Source: Yinghuangia sp051388915
GTDB taxonomy: Bacteria > Actinomycetota > Actinomycetes > Streptomycetales > Streptomycetaceae
Length of the DNA stretch: 64,000 bases
NCBI RefSeq assembly: GCF_051388915.1
Contig: NZ_JBPKBH010000009.1
Coordinates: forward strand, 124,001-188,000
Direction of reading: 5' to 3'
In this document: piece by piece, positions 23,902-32,623 of the stretch
How the letters are laid out: each line of letters begins with the position of its first letter
Numbering within the stretch: position 1 is the stretch's first letter
Position numbers and translations under genes: made by a program
Notes under the pieces: model-generated
Told to the model about the DNA's origin: nothing
Databases searched by the model: none
Seen by the model: only the letters and a program-made list of their open reading frames with translations

Positions 23902-25328
23902 CTGATTCGCGACGTGGAGCCCCCGCCGACGCCGCCATAGTCGCTGCCCCCGCCGACACCGCCTACGTCCCCGCCGCCGTCACCGGCCCGGCGGGCCACC
24001 AGTGCGGCGCTGACGACCGGCAGGTCCGTGGTGCGTGCCGCGTTGAGCCCGGTGAGCTGCGCGATGCGGCGCAGGCGGTAGTCGATCGTATTCGGGTGGA
24101 CGTGCAGGCGGGCCGCCGCCCGGCGCCGGCTCAGGCCGAGGCGCAGGAAGACCTCCAGGGTCTCCAGCAGCTCGGGGCGTCCGGCCAGCGGCTCCAGCAG
24201 GGCGGCGAGGCGTTCGCGGGCCTCGCCGGGGCGGCTGAGCTGGTAGTCGAGCAGGACGTCGGCGAGGCGGAAGAGGCCGGTGCCGCGGCCGGTGCGGCGT
24301 ACCAGGTCGACGACCTCGGCGGTCTGGCGTACGGCGTCCGGCACCCCGGCGGGCGCGGTGACGGCGCCTGCGGCGGTGATCTCCGCACCTGCCGCTTTGG
24401 CCGTACGGTCGATCAGGGCGCACAGGTCCGACCACGCCGGCGGGCGGTCCGAGACCGGGAGCAGGACCGTTCCGCCGACCGCGTCGATCACGGCGAGCAC
24501 CGGTTCGTCGGCGAAGCGTTCCAACTCCGCCTGGGCGCGCCGCAGTTTGCGGCGGGCCGAGATCTTGGGGCTGCCGGTGGCGTCGCGTTCGTCCGGGTGG
24601 GGGCCGATCACGAGAGTGAGCACGACGTAGTGCGCGGCCGGGCGCAGGCCCACGCGTTCGGCCAGGTCGTCGACCGGTTCGCCGGCGATGAGCGCGGCCA
24701 TGAGCGAGCGGCGGCCGTGATGTTCCTGCGTCTCCAGCGTGCGGCGTTCCTCCAGGTACGCGGCGCTCACCGCGACCGTCACCTGTCGCAGCATGCGCAG
24801 GAGGAGCGCCAACGCCTCTTTGACGTCGGCCAGTTCCTCGGGAAGCGCGTCGGCGGATATCTGCTCCCAGGCGGCCGACATGCCCACGTGGTACGCCCCG
24901 AGCACCGCGTCGAGCGGGATGCCCTCCTCGGCGCGCCGCGCGGCGGACAGGCGCTGCGCGGCGAGTTCGGTCTCCGTGGCGGGCCGCCGCTCGGTGAGGA
25001 CGTGGCCGAGGATGCGCAGGTTGTGGTCGATGATCTCGGCGATCTCGCCGTGCACTTCCTCGCGGGGGAGGAGGCGGTAGACGGGGAGTTCGTCGACGAT
25101 GCGGCGTACGACATGGCCGGTCAGGCGCGCGGCGCGGCCTTCGAGCCACGGCCCGACGGTGCGTCCGCCGATGGTGATGGGGAGCGGCGGGCGGGCCGGC
25201 GCCTCGGGGTCGGTGCCCGGGGGGCCGGGGGGCTGCGCCGCGTCCGGGGGCTCGGCGGGGGAGTGGTGGGGCGCGGTTTCGGAGGTGACGGCCCGGCCGC
25301 GCGAGGCGGCGGGCTTGTGACGGGTCAC
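23895..25328 (-). CDS. PucR family transcriptional regulator (CdaR-like)
   Basis: The 477-residue protein has a long N-terminal region with the RsbT co-antagonist/GGDEF-like features of CdaR-type regulators. The C-terminal PucR HTH domain reads LLETLEVFLRLGLSRRRAAARLHVHPNTIDYRLRRIAQLTGL. Both ends are low-complexity: a Pro-rich start and a Gly/Asp/Ser tail (GGDVGGVGGGSDYGGVGGGS). The GTG at 25328 follows GGGGGTG. Homologues respond to unknown metabolites and often act on neighbouring genes; yceI downstream is a candidate. The stop codon lies inside the repeat cluster in front of yceI. Confidence 0.92.
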   Translation of the reverse strand: MTRHKPAASRGRAVTSETAPHHSPAEPPDAAQPPGPPGTDPEAPARPPLPITIGGRTVGPWLEGRAARLTGHVVRRIVDELPVYRLLPREEVHGEIAEIIDHNLRILGHVLTERRPATETELAAQRLSAARRAEEGIPLDAVLGAYHVGMSAAWEQISADALPEELADVKEALALLLRMLRQVTVAVSAAYLEERRTLETQEHHGRRSLMAALIAGEPVDDLAERVGLRPAAHYVVLTLVIGPHPDERDATGSPKISARRKLRRAQAELERFADEPVLAVIDAVGGTVLLPVSDRPPAWSDLCALIDRTAKAAGAEITAAGAVTAPAGVPDAVRQTAEVVDLVRRTGRGTGLFRLADVLLDYQLSRPGEARERLAALLEPLAGRPELLETLEVFLRLGLSRRRAAARLHVHPNTIDYRLRRIAQLTGLNAARTTDLPVVSAALVARRAGDGGGDVGGVGGGSDYGGVGGGSTSRISG

Positions 25329-25573
25329 AGGGCACCCCCGTTAAGTCTGCGTAACTTCCCAGGTGGCAACGCGTCGTGGGACCAGCAAGATGTCAGTGAA
25401 CCATTGCCGCGCACCGCTGCGACAGTCCGCGCAGAGGGCCGCGATGGGGGGTGGGGGGTCCGGCGACCGTCCGCGCCGTGACACGGCCCTGGATCGTCCG
25501 CCGCGCTCCGGGGCCTTTGCCTGCCTGCTGTTTGTGTTGCCGTTGACGCGAAATGCCGCCAGGAGGTGGTCTG

Positions 25574-27619
25574 TTGAGGCCTCGAACCCGTGCCGTCGTC
25601 GCGCTCGCGGGCGCGTTGCTGTTGTCCGTGCCCGCCGGTCCCGCGATCGCCCACGACGAGGGGAGGGACGACGGCCGTACGGAGGCGCTGACCGCCGAGG
25701 AGCGCGCGAGTGCGCCGGAATGCGACCCGATCGACCCGGCGGCGTGCATGCTGCCGTTCCCAAATGACTGGTATACGGTCAGGGACCGTCGCAGCGAGAC
25801 CGGAAGGCGCCTCGCGCTGACGCCGTCGATGATGCCGGTGAACACCGCGGGGCAGACGGCGGATCCGACGGCGTTCAATCGCGGCGACGGGTTCTCGCCG
25901 GGGTCGACGCTCGTGGTGCGGGTGCCGGGGATCAGCCTGCCGAAATCCGGTGCGGCGCCCGTCACCGACGTCGCGCGGTCGCTGTCACGGGACGCGCCGA
26001 TCGTCATCGTGGACAACAAGACCGGGCAACGCTGGCCCTACTGGGCAGAGTTGGATTCGCACGCGACGAACCCGGACCGGCAGGCTCTACTCGTGCACCC
26101 GGCGCGGAACTTCATCCCCGGACACACGTACTCGATCGGCCTGCGCAACCTTCGGGACGAGGCGGGGCAACCGATCGGTGCCGGTGAGGCGTTCGCGCGT
26201 GTTGCCGGACGGGCGCTGCCTCGGCACGACCCGTTGTGGCTGCGCCAGAAGCAACTGCGGCCGGTGCTGCGGGAACTCGCCGACCACGGGCGGGTCGATC
26301 CGCGAAGCCTGTACCTGGCCTGGGACTTCACGGTCGCGAGTACCGAGAACACCACGGAGAGCCTGCTCGGGATCCGCGACGACGCGTTCGACGACCTGGG
26401 GCGGCGGGCGCCCGCGTACACGATCACGTCGGTCCAGGACTTCACCCCCGAGCAGGACGACCGCATCGCGCGCGAGGTCAAGGGCTTTGTGGCGGTGCCG
26501 AGTTACCTGAACGCGCCGGGCGGGCCGCCGGGTTCGTCGTTCAACTACGGGCGTGACGGGACGCCGCGGCAGTTGCCGGGGAACGTCCAGCAGGCGCCGT
26601 TCCAGTGCGAGATCCCGCGCAGCGCGTTTGCGGCGCCGTCGCAGGCGTCGCTGTACGGCCACGGCCTGCTGGGCAGCGAGCGCGAGGTTCGCGGCTCGAA
26701 CGTGCGGTCAATGGCCAACGAGCACAACTTCACGTTCTGCGCGACGAAGTGGATCGGGATGAGCGAGGACGACATCCCGGTCGTGATCGCCTCGCTGACG
26801 AACATCGGCAACTTCGACGCCGTGGCCGACCGGCTGCAACAGGGTGTGCTGGACACGCTCTTCCTCGGGCGGCTGATGAGCCACCCGAAGGGCTTCGCGG
26901 CCGATCCGGCGTTCCGGAGCGCGGAGGGGCGTCCGGTGATCGACACCCGGAAGGGCGTGGTCTACGACGGCAACAGCCAGGGCGGGATCATGGGTGGCAT
27001 CACGGTCGCGGTGTCGCAGGACGTGCGGCGCGGGGTGTTGGGCGTGACAGGTATGAACTACGGCGGGCTGCTGCTGAACCGGAGCAGCGACTTCGTGCAG
27101 TTCCAGCCGCTGCTGGACGGGGCGTACCCCGACAAGATCGACCAGCAGATCAGCCTGCTGCTGATGCAGTTGCTGTGGGACCGCGCGGAGACGAACGGGT
27201 ATGCGGCGAACATGACGAGCCGTCCGCTGCCGGATACGCCACGGCACCAGGTGCTGATGCAGATCGCCTTCGGCGACCACCAGGTGGCGAACGTGTCGGC
27301 GGAGGTGCAGGCGCGCACGATGGGCGCCCGGATCGTGTCGCCCGCGCTCGCACCCGGGCGGAGTCCGGATGTGACACCGTACTGGGGTATCTCGCCGATC
27401 ACGCGCTATCCGTACTCGGGGTCGTCTGCGCTGGTGGTGTGGGACAGCGGGACTCCGGCGCCGCCACTCACCAATACTCCGCCGTTCGAGCCGGACTACG
27501 GGGAGGACCCGCACTCCGACCCGCGCAACTCGGCGGCAGCACGCGTGCAGAAGGCGGTGTTCCTGACGACGGGGAAGGTCGTGGACGTATGCGACGGGGC
27601 ACCGTGCCGGGCGGGTTGA
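25574..27619 (+). CDS. Secreted alpha/beta-hydrolase-like protein
   Basis: The 681-residue protein has a signal peptide (LLRPRTRAVVALAGALLLSVPAGPAIA, cleaved before HDE). Its nucleophile elbow is probable, YDGNSQGGIMGG (G-x-S-x-G), near residue 460. It lacks a recognised lipase or peptidase signature beyond this. Six to eight cysteines suggest disulfides outside the cell. The TTG at 25574 is chosen because AGGAGGTGG lies 5 bases upstream, an optimal site; the upstream ATG-like start at 25553 lacks one. Long related proteins in streptomycetes are annotated only as hypothetical. It stands alone, and its 3' end runs into the first 14-bp repeat array. Confidence 0.82.
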   Translation: MRPRTRAVVALAGALLLSVPAGPAIAHDEGRDDGRTEALTAEERASAPECDPIDPAACMLPFPNDWYTVRDRRSETGRRLALTPSMMPVNTAGQTADPTAFNRGDGFSPGSTLVVRVPGISLPKSGAAPVTDVARSLSRDAPIVIVDNKTGQRWPYWAELDSHATNPDRQALLVHPARNFIPGHTYSIGLRNLRDEAGQPIGAGEAFARVAGRALPRHDPLWLRQKQLRPVLRELADHGRVDPRSLYLAWDFTVASTENTTESLLGIRDDAFDDLGRRAPAYTITSVQDFTPEQDDRIAREVKGFVAVPSYLNAPGGPPGSSFNYGRDGTPRQLPGNVQQAPFQCEIPRSAFAAPSQASLYGHGLLGSEREVRGSNVRSMANEHNFTFCATKWIGMSEDDIPVVIASLTNIGNFDAVADRLQQGVLDTLFLGRLMSHPKGFAADPAFRSAEGRPVIDTRKGVVYDGNSQGGIMGGITVAVSQDVRRGVLGVTGMNYGGLLLNRSSDFVQFQPLLDGAYPDKIDQQISLLLMQLLWDRAETNGYAANMTSRPLPDTPRHQVLMQIAFGDHQVANVSAEVQARTMGARIVSPALAPGRSPDVTPYWGISPITRYPYSGSSALVVWDSGTPAPPLTNTPPFEPDYGEDPHSDPRNSAAARVQKAVFLTTGKVVDVCDGAPCRAG

Positions 27620-27638
27620 TCCGGTGACGTAGTGGCAG

Positions 27639-27799
27639 TTCGCGAACGGGCGTTTACGAACCAACATTCGCAAACGCCCTTTCGCAAACGCCCTTTCGCA
27701 AACGCCAACTCACAAACCCGATTCGTGAACGGTCATTCACAAACCCGTTTGTGAACGACCGTTCCCGAACGGCGATTCGCAAACGTACGTTCATAAGCC
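27639..27799. repeat. Array of 12 degenerate 14-bp repeats, downstream of the XRE gene
   Basis: Units match TTCGCAAACG followed by 4 variable bases and start at 27639, 27653, 27667, 27681, 27695, 27709, 27722, 27736, 27748, 27762, 27776 and 27790. Nine of the eleven intervals are exactly 14 bp. The inner octamer TTCGCAAA is the reverse complement of TTTGCGAA, the core of the second array. The array fills the whole space between two convergent genes, and its last unit overlaps the XRE stop codon. The 14-bp period excludes coding, and there are no spacers, so it is not CRISPR. Confidence 0.9.
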
Positions 27800-28567
27800 G
27801 CTGTGCAGGACGCGTGCCCGTTCGGCGACATGCTCGGCCTGCTCGGCAGAGAGGCACCGCGCTTCCCACAGCAGCAGTGCAGCATCCTCCGCCCCCCGAG
27901 CCCGAGCCCGAGGCGGCGGCATCGCCTCGTTCGGAGCCGTCCGAACACCTGTCACCGCGGCCAGCGCGTGGACGTCCACGCCCAGCAGACACGCGAAATC
28001 CGTCACCAGGCGGGACGTCAAGTCCATGCGGCCAGTGCCGATCGCGCCGTAGGTGGCCGCCGAGAGATAGGTAGGCGTAGTCAGCGCCAAGAGCTTCGCC
28101 ATGCCCGCCCAGTCCAAATTGCGGTACTGGAGCATGCGGACCACCCAACCTCCTGGGCCGGCGTGGGGCGCGAGTAGTTCGACGGCGAACGGAGAGCGCC
28201 GCGGCTGCCGCGGCAGCGAGCGTACGAGAAGGAGGAGTTCGCGGCGCTCCGCGGCAGGCAGGCGTATCGCGTCCAGCACGAAATTGGCCACCGACCGCCC
28301 GGCCGACGCATCCACCGGCGTCAGATCGTCGGGGATCCGCGCTCCCGCCAGCACGAACAGGTCCACGGGCCGGAAGCCCACAATGGGCGCGATCTGCCGC
28401 AGCAGGGCCTCGCTGGGAAGCGCCCCTGCGAGTGCCGCTCGGATGTCATCCGCCGTCAATCCGGCGCGATCGGCCAGCTCCTGCGGGCTGAGCTGCTTGT
28501 GCTCGAGTAGCCGCCATAACGGCACTCCGAAGGACGGTCGCTCTGGCGCATCCGCAGACTCGCTCAT
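27791..28567 (-). CDS. XRE-type DNA-binding protein with two HTH-like regions
   Basis: The 258-residue protein has an N-terminal HTH (LSPQELADRAGLTADDIRAAL) followed by LLRQIAPIVGFRPVDLFVLAG, the layout of phage Cro/CI-like regulators. A second Cro-like region in the middle reads LDWAGMAKLLALTTPTYLSAATYGAIGTGR, then LVTDFACLLGVDVHALAAVTG. A helical C-terminus ends LSAEQAEHVAERARVL. No nuclease, transposase or sensor domain is visible. The ATG at 28567 lacks a ribosome site. Both flanks carry 14-bp repeat arrays, and it is the only gene between them. The arrays are therefore its likely binding region, or else the three parts form one transferable cassette. Confidence 0.85.
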   Translation of the reverse strand: MSESADAPERPSFGVPLWRLLEHKQLSPQELADRAGLTADDIRAALAGALPSEALLRQIAPIVGFRPVDLFVLAGARIPDDLTPVDASAGRSVANFVLDAIRLPAAERRELLLLVRSLPRQPRRSPFAVELLAPHAGPGGWVVRMLQYRNLDWAGMAKLLALTTPTYLSAATYGAIGTGRMDLTSRLVTDFACLLGVDVHALAAVTGVRTAPNEAMPPPRARARGAEDAALLLWEARCLSAEQAEHVAERARVLHSGL

Positions 28568-28729
28568 CCGGCAGATTGAACATGGGAGGCACCGAGTGGG
28601 ACAAGCAGCGCCTCGTGGCCGTCGCCGCCGCCTCCGCATGCGATCGTCACGCACCACCGTGGCCGCCGGAACTCTCCTCGGGCCGTTGTGAAGTGGCGAC
28701 TCTGTGGCCTTCCGGCGTCGGCGCTGTGG

Positions 28730-28906
28730 ATGGCGAACGCCAGGTTGCCCGTCAATGTTTGCGAACGTTCGTTTGCGAACGGCGGTTTGTGAATGGGGGT
28801 TTGTTAACCGGCGTTCGTGAATCCATGATTGCGAACCGCTCTTCACCAACCCGCATTTGCGAACACTCGTTTGTGGATGGGGGTTGGTGACGGCTGTGTG
28901 TGAACC
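28730..28906. repeat. Array of about 13 degenerate 14-bp repeats, upstream of the XRE gene
   Basis: Units match TTTGCGAACG plus 4 variable bases. They start at 28730, 28744 (poor), 28758, 28772, 28786, 28800, 28814, 28828, 28842, 28856, 28870, 28884 and 28897. Eleven intervals are exactly 14 bp and the last is 13. The best units are TTTGCGAACGTTCG and TTTGCGAACGGCGG. Read on the same strand as the first array, both fit TTYGYRAACG. The array lies between the XRE start and the start of the secreted propeller gene, about 160 bp from the former. Confidence 0.9.
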
Positions 28907-29032
28907 GTCCGTCGTATTTGTTGCGCTGTACGGATGAACTTTCCGGTCCGGTCCCGGGAGGGAGCGTCCGTCCGGGCCACTGGAAGGTTGGGGGTCTTGT
29001 AGCGTCGGCGGGTCCACCATGGGAGGAGCGGA

Positions 29033-30319
29033 ATGCGCACGCGGTTGCGGACCACAAGGCGAACGGCGCGAACGGCACGCCCACGCGGCAGGGCGGTCCT
29101 GGCCACGGCCCTGGTCTCGTTGACGCTGGCCGCCCCCGCCACAGCCGCCGACGCACACACCGACCCGCACCCGGAACCGCGCGCCGACGACCCCGCCTGG
29201 CACACCTGGCCCCTCGGCACCCCGCGCGACAACCAGGAGCTGCGCGCCGTCGCCGCCCTCGGCCCGCGCGACGTCTGGGCGGTCGGCTACCGGGGCGACA
29301 GCGGCGACGGCCCGCCGCTCGTCCAGCACTTCGACGGAACGCTGTGGCACGACCTCGCCGTCCCGGTGGCCGGTGGCAAGGGCCAGTTCGACACAGTCGC
29401 GCCGCTCGCGCCCGACGACGTCTGGGCGATCGGGCACCGCAACGACGCCGAGGCCTTCAACGACCGCGCCCTCGCGGTGCACTTCGACGGCAAGGTCTGG
29501 CGCGAGACGCCGATGCCGGAGGAGCCGCACAACGTCTCGGCGTACCCGTTCGGCACCGCCGCGATCGGCCCCGCCGACGTGTGGACCGTGGGCGCCCTCG
29601 CGCAGGACCGGATCGCCAGTCCGCACCCCCTCGCTTACCACTGGGACGGCGCCGAGTGGACCGCCGCGACCACCCCGGACCCGGGCGGCGACGCCATCCT
29701 GTTCGCTGCGGCGGCCGACGGGGCGGGCGGTGCCTGGGCGGTGGGCGTCACCTACACGGACGGTGTCGGACGTCCGCTCGTCGAGCACTGGGACGGCAAA
29801 GCGTGGCGCATCGTCGACGTCCCGTTCGACCCGGAGCGCGCGCACAGCCTCGAAGGCGTCACCGTCCTCGCCCCCGACGACGCCTGGGCGGTCGGCGGCA
29901 CCAGCGCGGCCGGGGGACAGTCGCGCCCGGTCGCGTACCACTGGGACGGCACCGCCTGGACCGAGGCCGTCACCCCCGCGATCGACGCGAACCTGCACGC
30001 CGCCTCCGCCGACCCGACCAGCGGCGTCGTGTGGGCGGTCGGCTCCCAGCCCGACGAGGACATGCCCGCCGTGCTGCTGCGCTGGGACGGCACGTCCTGG
30101 ACCCGGGTGCCCGCCGCCGACGACCCCGACGCGCGCGGCGCCTCGCTGTTCTCGGTCGCCGCCGTCCCCGGCGCCGACCCGGCCATGCCGTCCGCCTGGG
30201 CGGTGGGCTCGACGCTCCCGACGTACCAGACCCCCTGGCACGCGGTGATCGAGGGGTACGGCCCCCCGCCGAGCCGGATCGCCGGAACCCGCGTCCCGAG
30301 CGTCGGTCCGATCCCGTAG
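29033..30319 (+). CDS. Secreted beta-propeller-like repeat protein
   Basis: The 428-residue protein has a Tat-like or Sec signal (basic start, then AVLATALVSLTLAAPATA). About six or seven repeats follow, built on the pattern (D)xWAVGxxxxxGxxPLVxHxDGxxW, for example DVWAVGYRGDSG, DVWAIGHRND, DVWTVGALAQD, GAWAVGVTYTDG and DAWAVGGTSAAG. The repeats point to a seven-bladed propeller outside the cell. No catalytic residues are evident. GGGAGGAGCGG precedes the ATG. Its promoter region adjoins the second 14-bp repeat array. Confidence 0.85.
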   Translation: MRTRLRTTRRTARTARPRGRAVLATALVSLTLAAPATAADAHTDPHPEPRADDPAWHTWPLGTPRDNQELRAVAALGPRDVWAVGYRGDSGDGPPLVQHFDGTLWHDLAVPVAGGKGQFDTVAPLAPDDVWAIGHRNDAEAFNDRALAVHFDGKVWRETPMPEEPHNVSAYPFGTAAIGPADVWTVGALAQDRIASPHPLAYHWDGAEWTAATTPDPGGDAILFAAAADGAGGAWAVGVTYTDGVGRPLVEHWDGKAWRIVDVPFDPERAHSLEGVTVLAPDDAWAVGGTSAAGGQSRPVAYHWDGTAWTEAVTPAIDANLHAASADPTSGVVWAVGSQPDEDMPAVLLRWDGTSWTRVPAADDPDARGASLFSVAAVPGADPAMPSAWAVGSTLPTYQTPWHAVIEGYGPPPSRIAGTRVPSVGPIP

Positions 30320-30419
30320 CCGCACATCACCGGCCGACGCCGAGCCCCAACGCACGAGACACTGTTGACGGCGCCGATTCCGGCGCCGTCACGGTGTCCG
30401 ACGACGGGGGAGGCAACTG

Positions 30420-30881
30420 TTGGGCGGGAAAGGCCAGTTCGAGGACAAGTGGGCGTACGACCCGAAGGCGGCGTCGCTCAAGCCGGACTCAGTGCCCACC
30501 GAGGAGTCCGATGGGCCGATCCGCCCATTGACCGGCGGCCTGTACATCGACGACGACCCGACCGCAGAACCTGACAAGGACATCTTCTACGGCTACCTCA
30601 GGTTCACCCCGCCCGACCGCGTCACCAGCGTCACCAGCTCCGGGAACCCCGAACAAGTCGCCCGCTGGCTGGGCCCCGAGCACCGCTTCTCCAGCCATGG
30701 GACGTACGAACTCTTCGGTGCCGCGATCTCGTTCGCCGCCACGTCGAAGTCCGGGACCGTCCTCTACCAGGGCGTGATCGGCCCCGGCGCGCTCACGCTG
30801 GCCCTCGACTCGCGCAGCCTGATCAACGGCCACCGCGCACACCGGACGTACCACTTCGAGCCGATCGACTTCCCCGACTGA
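30420..30881 (+). CDS. Hypothetical protein (153 aa)
   Basis: A TTG at 30420 is preceded by GGGGGAGGCAACTG, a good ribosome site, and opens a 153-residue frame. The product has a polar N-terminus (GGKGQFEDKWAYDP) and a core with IFYGYLRFTPPDRVTSVTSSG and GPGALTLALDSRSL. No signal peptide or membrane segment is present. I do not recognise a named family; similar short proteins appear in streptomycetes as hypothetical. It is about 100 bp after the propeller gene and could be on the same transcript. Confidence 0.6.
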   Translation: MGGKGQFEDKWAYDPKAASLKPDSVPTEESDGPIRPLTGGLYIDDDPTAEPDKDIFYGYLRFTPPDRVTSVTSSGNPEQVARWLGPEHRFSSHGTYELFGAAISFAATSKSGTVLYQGVIGPGALTLALDSRSLINGHRAHRTYHFEPIDFPD

Positions 30882-30965
30882 GCCAGGCGACCGCCCCACC
30901 CCCGTCCGCGCGCTCCCGACTCCCACGGCCTGCCGCGTACACCCCGCCCCGCCGCAGCGAGTAAG

Positions 30966-30978
30966 TTGACCTGGTCAA
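30966..30978. promoter_or_regulatory. Palindrome upstream of the crotonase gene
   Basis: TTGACCTGGTCAA is a perfect 13-bp palindrome (TTGACC-T-GGTCAA), 28 bp before the start codon. It could serve as a TetR-family operator and also supplies a TTGACC -35-like hexamer. Confidence 0.5.
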
Positions 30979-31005
30979 TAAGTTCCGGCGAGAGGCGGTA
31001 CGCGG

Positions 31006-31803
31006 ATGTCCGGGTCGAACACCAGCTCCCCCGAGACCGGCACCCCGAGCGCTCCCACAGTCGTGCTCGAACGCCACGGCCGCGTTCTTGTGATCTCCCT
31101 GCGCCGCGAGCACAAGCGCAACGCCGTCGACCAGGACATCAGCGACGGCATCGAAAAGGGCCTCGACCTCCTGGAGGGCGACCCCGACCTGTGGTGCGGC
31201 GTCATCACCGGGACACCGACCGTGTTCTCGGCGGGCACCGACCTGTCCGCGGGATACGCGCCCAAGACCGAGCGCGGCGGCTCGTACGGCATGATCCGCC
31301 GCGCGCGTACCAAGCCGCTGATCGCCGCGGTCGAGGGGTACGCCCTCGGCGGCGGCTTCGAGATCGTGCTCGCCTGCGACCTGGTCGTCGCCTCGCGCGA
31401 GGCCACCTTCGGCCTGCCCGAGGTCCGTCGCGGACTGCTGGCCAACTGCGGGGCCGTCTTCCGCGCACCGCGTACGCTCCCGCTCAACGTCGCGCGCGAA
31501 CTCCTCGTCACCGGTGAACCGACCGACGCCGCACGCATGTACGGCCTCGGCGTCGTCAACCGGCTCACCGAACCAGGTCAGGCCCTCGAAGGCGCGCTCG
31601 AACTGGCCGACCGCGTCTGCCTCAATTCGCCGACCGCGGTGTCCCATGTCCTCCAGGCCGTCGAGCAGGTGACCGCCGCGGACGACGAACTCGGCTGGCA
31701 GGTAACCGAGGATGGCTTCCGCACCGTCGTGGCCTCGGAGGACGCGAAGGAGGGCCTGACCGCGTTCCTTGAGAAGCGACCCCCGGAGTGGACGGGTCGC
31801 TGA
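31006..31803 (+). CDS. Enoyl-CoA hydratase/isomerase (crotonase) family protein
   Basis: The 265-residue crotonase-fold protein shows FSAGTDLSAG for the first oxyanion-hole strand and PLIAAVEGYALGGGFEIVLACDLVVAS for the second. LPEVRRGLLANCGAVFRAPR carries the usual E-V-R-x-G-L signature. The catalytic glutamates of hydratases fall near LPEVRRG, so hydratase or isomerase activity on an acyl-CoA is likely. There are no adjacent fatty-acid genes, so the pathway is unknown. GAGAGGCGG precedes the ATG, and a palindrome upstream suggests a repressor. Confidence 0.93.
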   Translation: MSGSNTSSPETGTPSAPTVVLERHGRVLVISLRREHKRNAVDQDISDGIEKGLDLLEGDPDLWCGVITGTPTVFSAGTDLSAGYAPKTERGGSYGMIRRARTKPLIAAVEGYALGGGFEIVLACDLVVASREATFGLPEVRRGLLANCGAVFRAPRTLPLNVARELLVTGEPTDAARMYGLGVVNRLTEPGQALEGALELADRVCLNSPTAVSHVLQAVEQVTAADDELGWQVTEDGFRTVVASEDAKEGLTAFLEKRPPEWTGR

Positions 31804-31818
31804 GCGGCTCACCGCCCG

Positions 31819-32595
31819 TCACGAAAACTGCACGCCGAAATGCCCCAGGATCACCGGGACGTTCACCCACCGTGCCGGTGACCTGCGGGTGTCCAGATAC
31901 TGGCACTCGAATCCCGAATACCGGTCGAGCTTGGCCGTCGTGAGGTGCGGGATCACGTCGCACCGCAGCTTGTCGGACTTGTCGTGGTACATCTCCCAGA
32001 ACGCGCCGTAGACGCCGGCGTCCACCAGCACGCCCGTCTCCGGCAGGTAGGTCCGGTACGAGGTGAAGGCGTAGCCCACACCCTCGATCACGACGGCCCA
32101 GTTGACCTCGACGCCCTCGTACACCACGGTGCAACCGGCGTTCCCCCCGGCCTTGTTCGGGATCGGGCCCTTCGGGCACGACGCCGAGATCCGTCCCGGG
32201 ACCCCGGCCAACCGCAGGGTCTTCTCCTGGAGTTCGTGCAGCACCTTGTCGGTCAGCGACGCCTCGATGTCGGGCGCCGGTGGCAGGGCCGCTGCCAACT
32301 TCGCGTCGTCGCCGTTGAAGTACCCGGGCTGCGGCGCGGTGACCTCGATCGGCAGTTCAAGCCCCTTGGTCACCGTCGGATCCGGATCCGGAACCGGCGA
32401 ACCGGGCGAGCCCGGTGAGGACCCGTCAGGCGCCCCAGGCGACGGAGTGGACGACGCCGAAGCGGACCCCGAGGAGCCCCCGTCGTCGTCCCCCCAGACC
32501 ACCAGCCCCAGCGCCACACCGGCCAGGCACAACACCAGCACGATGCCCGCCTGGCCGATTCCGCCGAGATCCTTCAGTCCCCGCCTGGCCACCAC
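31819..32595 (-). CDS. Membrane-anchored DUF4333 protein
   Basis: The 258-residue protein has one N-terminal membrane helix (GQAGIVLVLCLAGVALGLVVWG). A Ser/Pro/Gly/Asp linker then leads to an extracytoplasmic domain. That domain matches DUF4333, with ASCPKGPIPNKAGGNAGCTV and two further cysteines, including one in FECQYLD. The start is a GTG at 32595 or 32592. No ribosome site is seen, but TATGCT lies 9 bp upstream, so a leaderless message is possible. It is convergent with the crotonase gene and co-directional with lipB. Confidence 0.8.
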   Translation of the reverse strand: MVARRGLKDLGGIGQAGIVLVLCLAGVALGLVVWGDDDGGSSGSASASSTPSPGAPDGSSPGSPGSPVPDPDPTVTKGLELPIEVTAPQPGYFNGDDAKLAAALPPAPDIEASLTDKVLHELQEKTLRLAGVPGRISASCPKGPIPNKAGGNAGCTVVYEGVEVNWAVVIEGVGYAFTSYRTYLPETGVLVDAGVYGAFWEMYHDKSDKLRCDVIPHLTTAKLDRYSGFECQYLDTRRSPARWVNVPVILGHFGVQFS

Positions 32596-32623
32596 CGCAG
32601 CATACGGTGTCCCCGCAACCGGT

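Noticed and set aside
27639..28906. CRISPR array
   Set aside because: Repeats are 10-14 bp, degenerate, contiguous and without unique spacers, and no cas genes are nearby.
27639..28906. Simple transposon with terminal inverted repeats
   Set aside because: No transposase or integrase lies between the arrays and no target-site duplication is visible. The motif can be read in either orientation, so inverted ends cannot be claimed.
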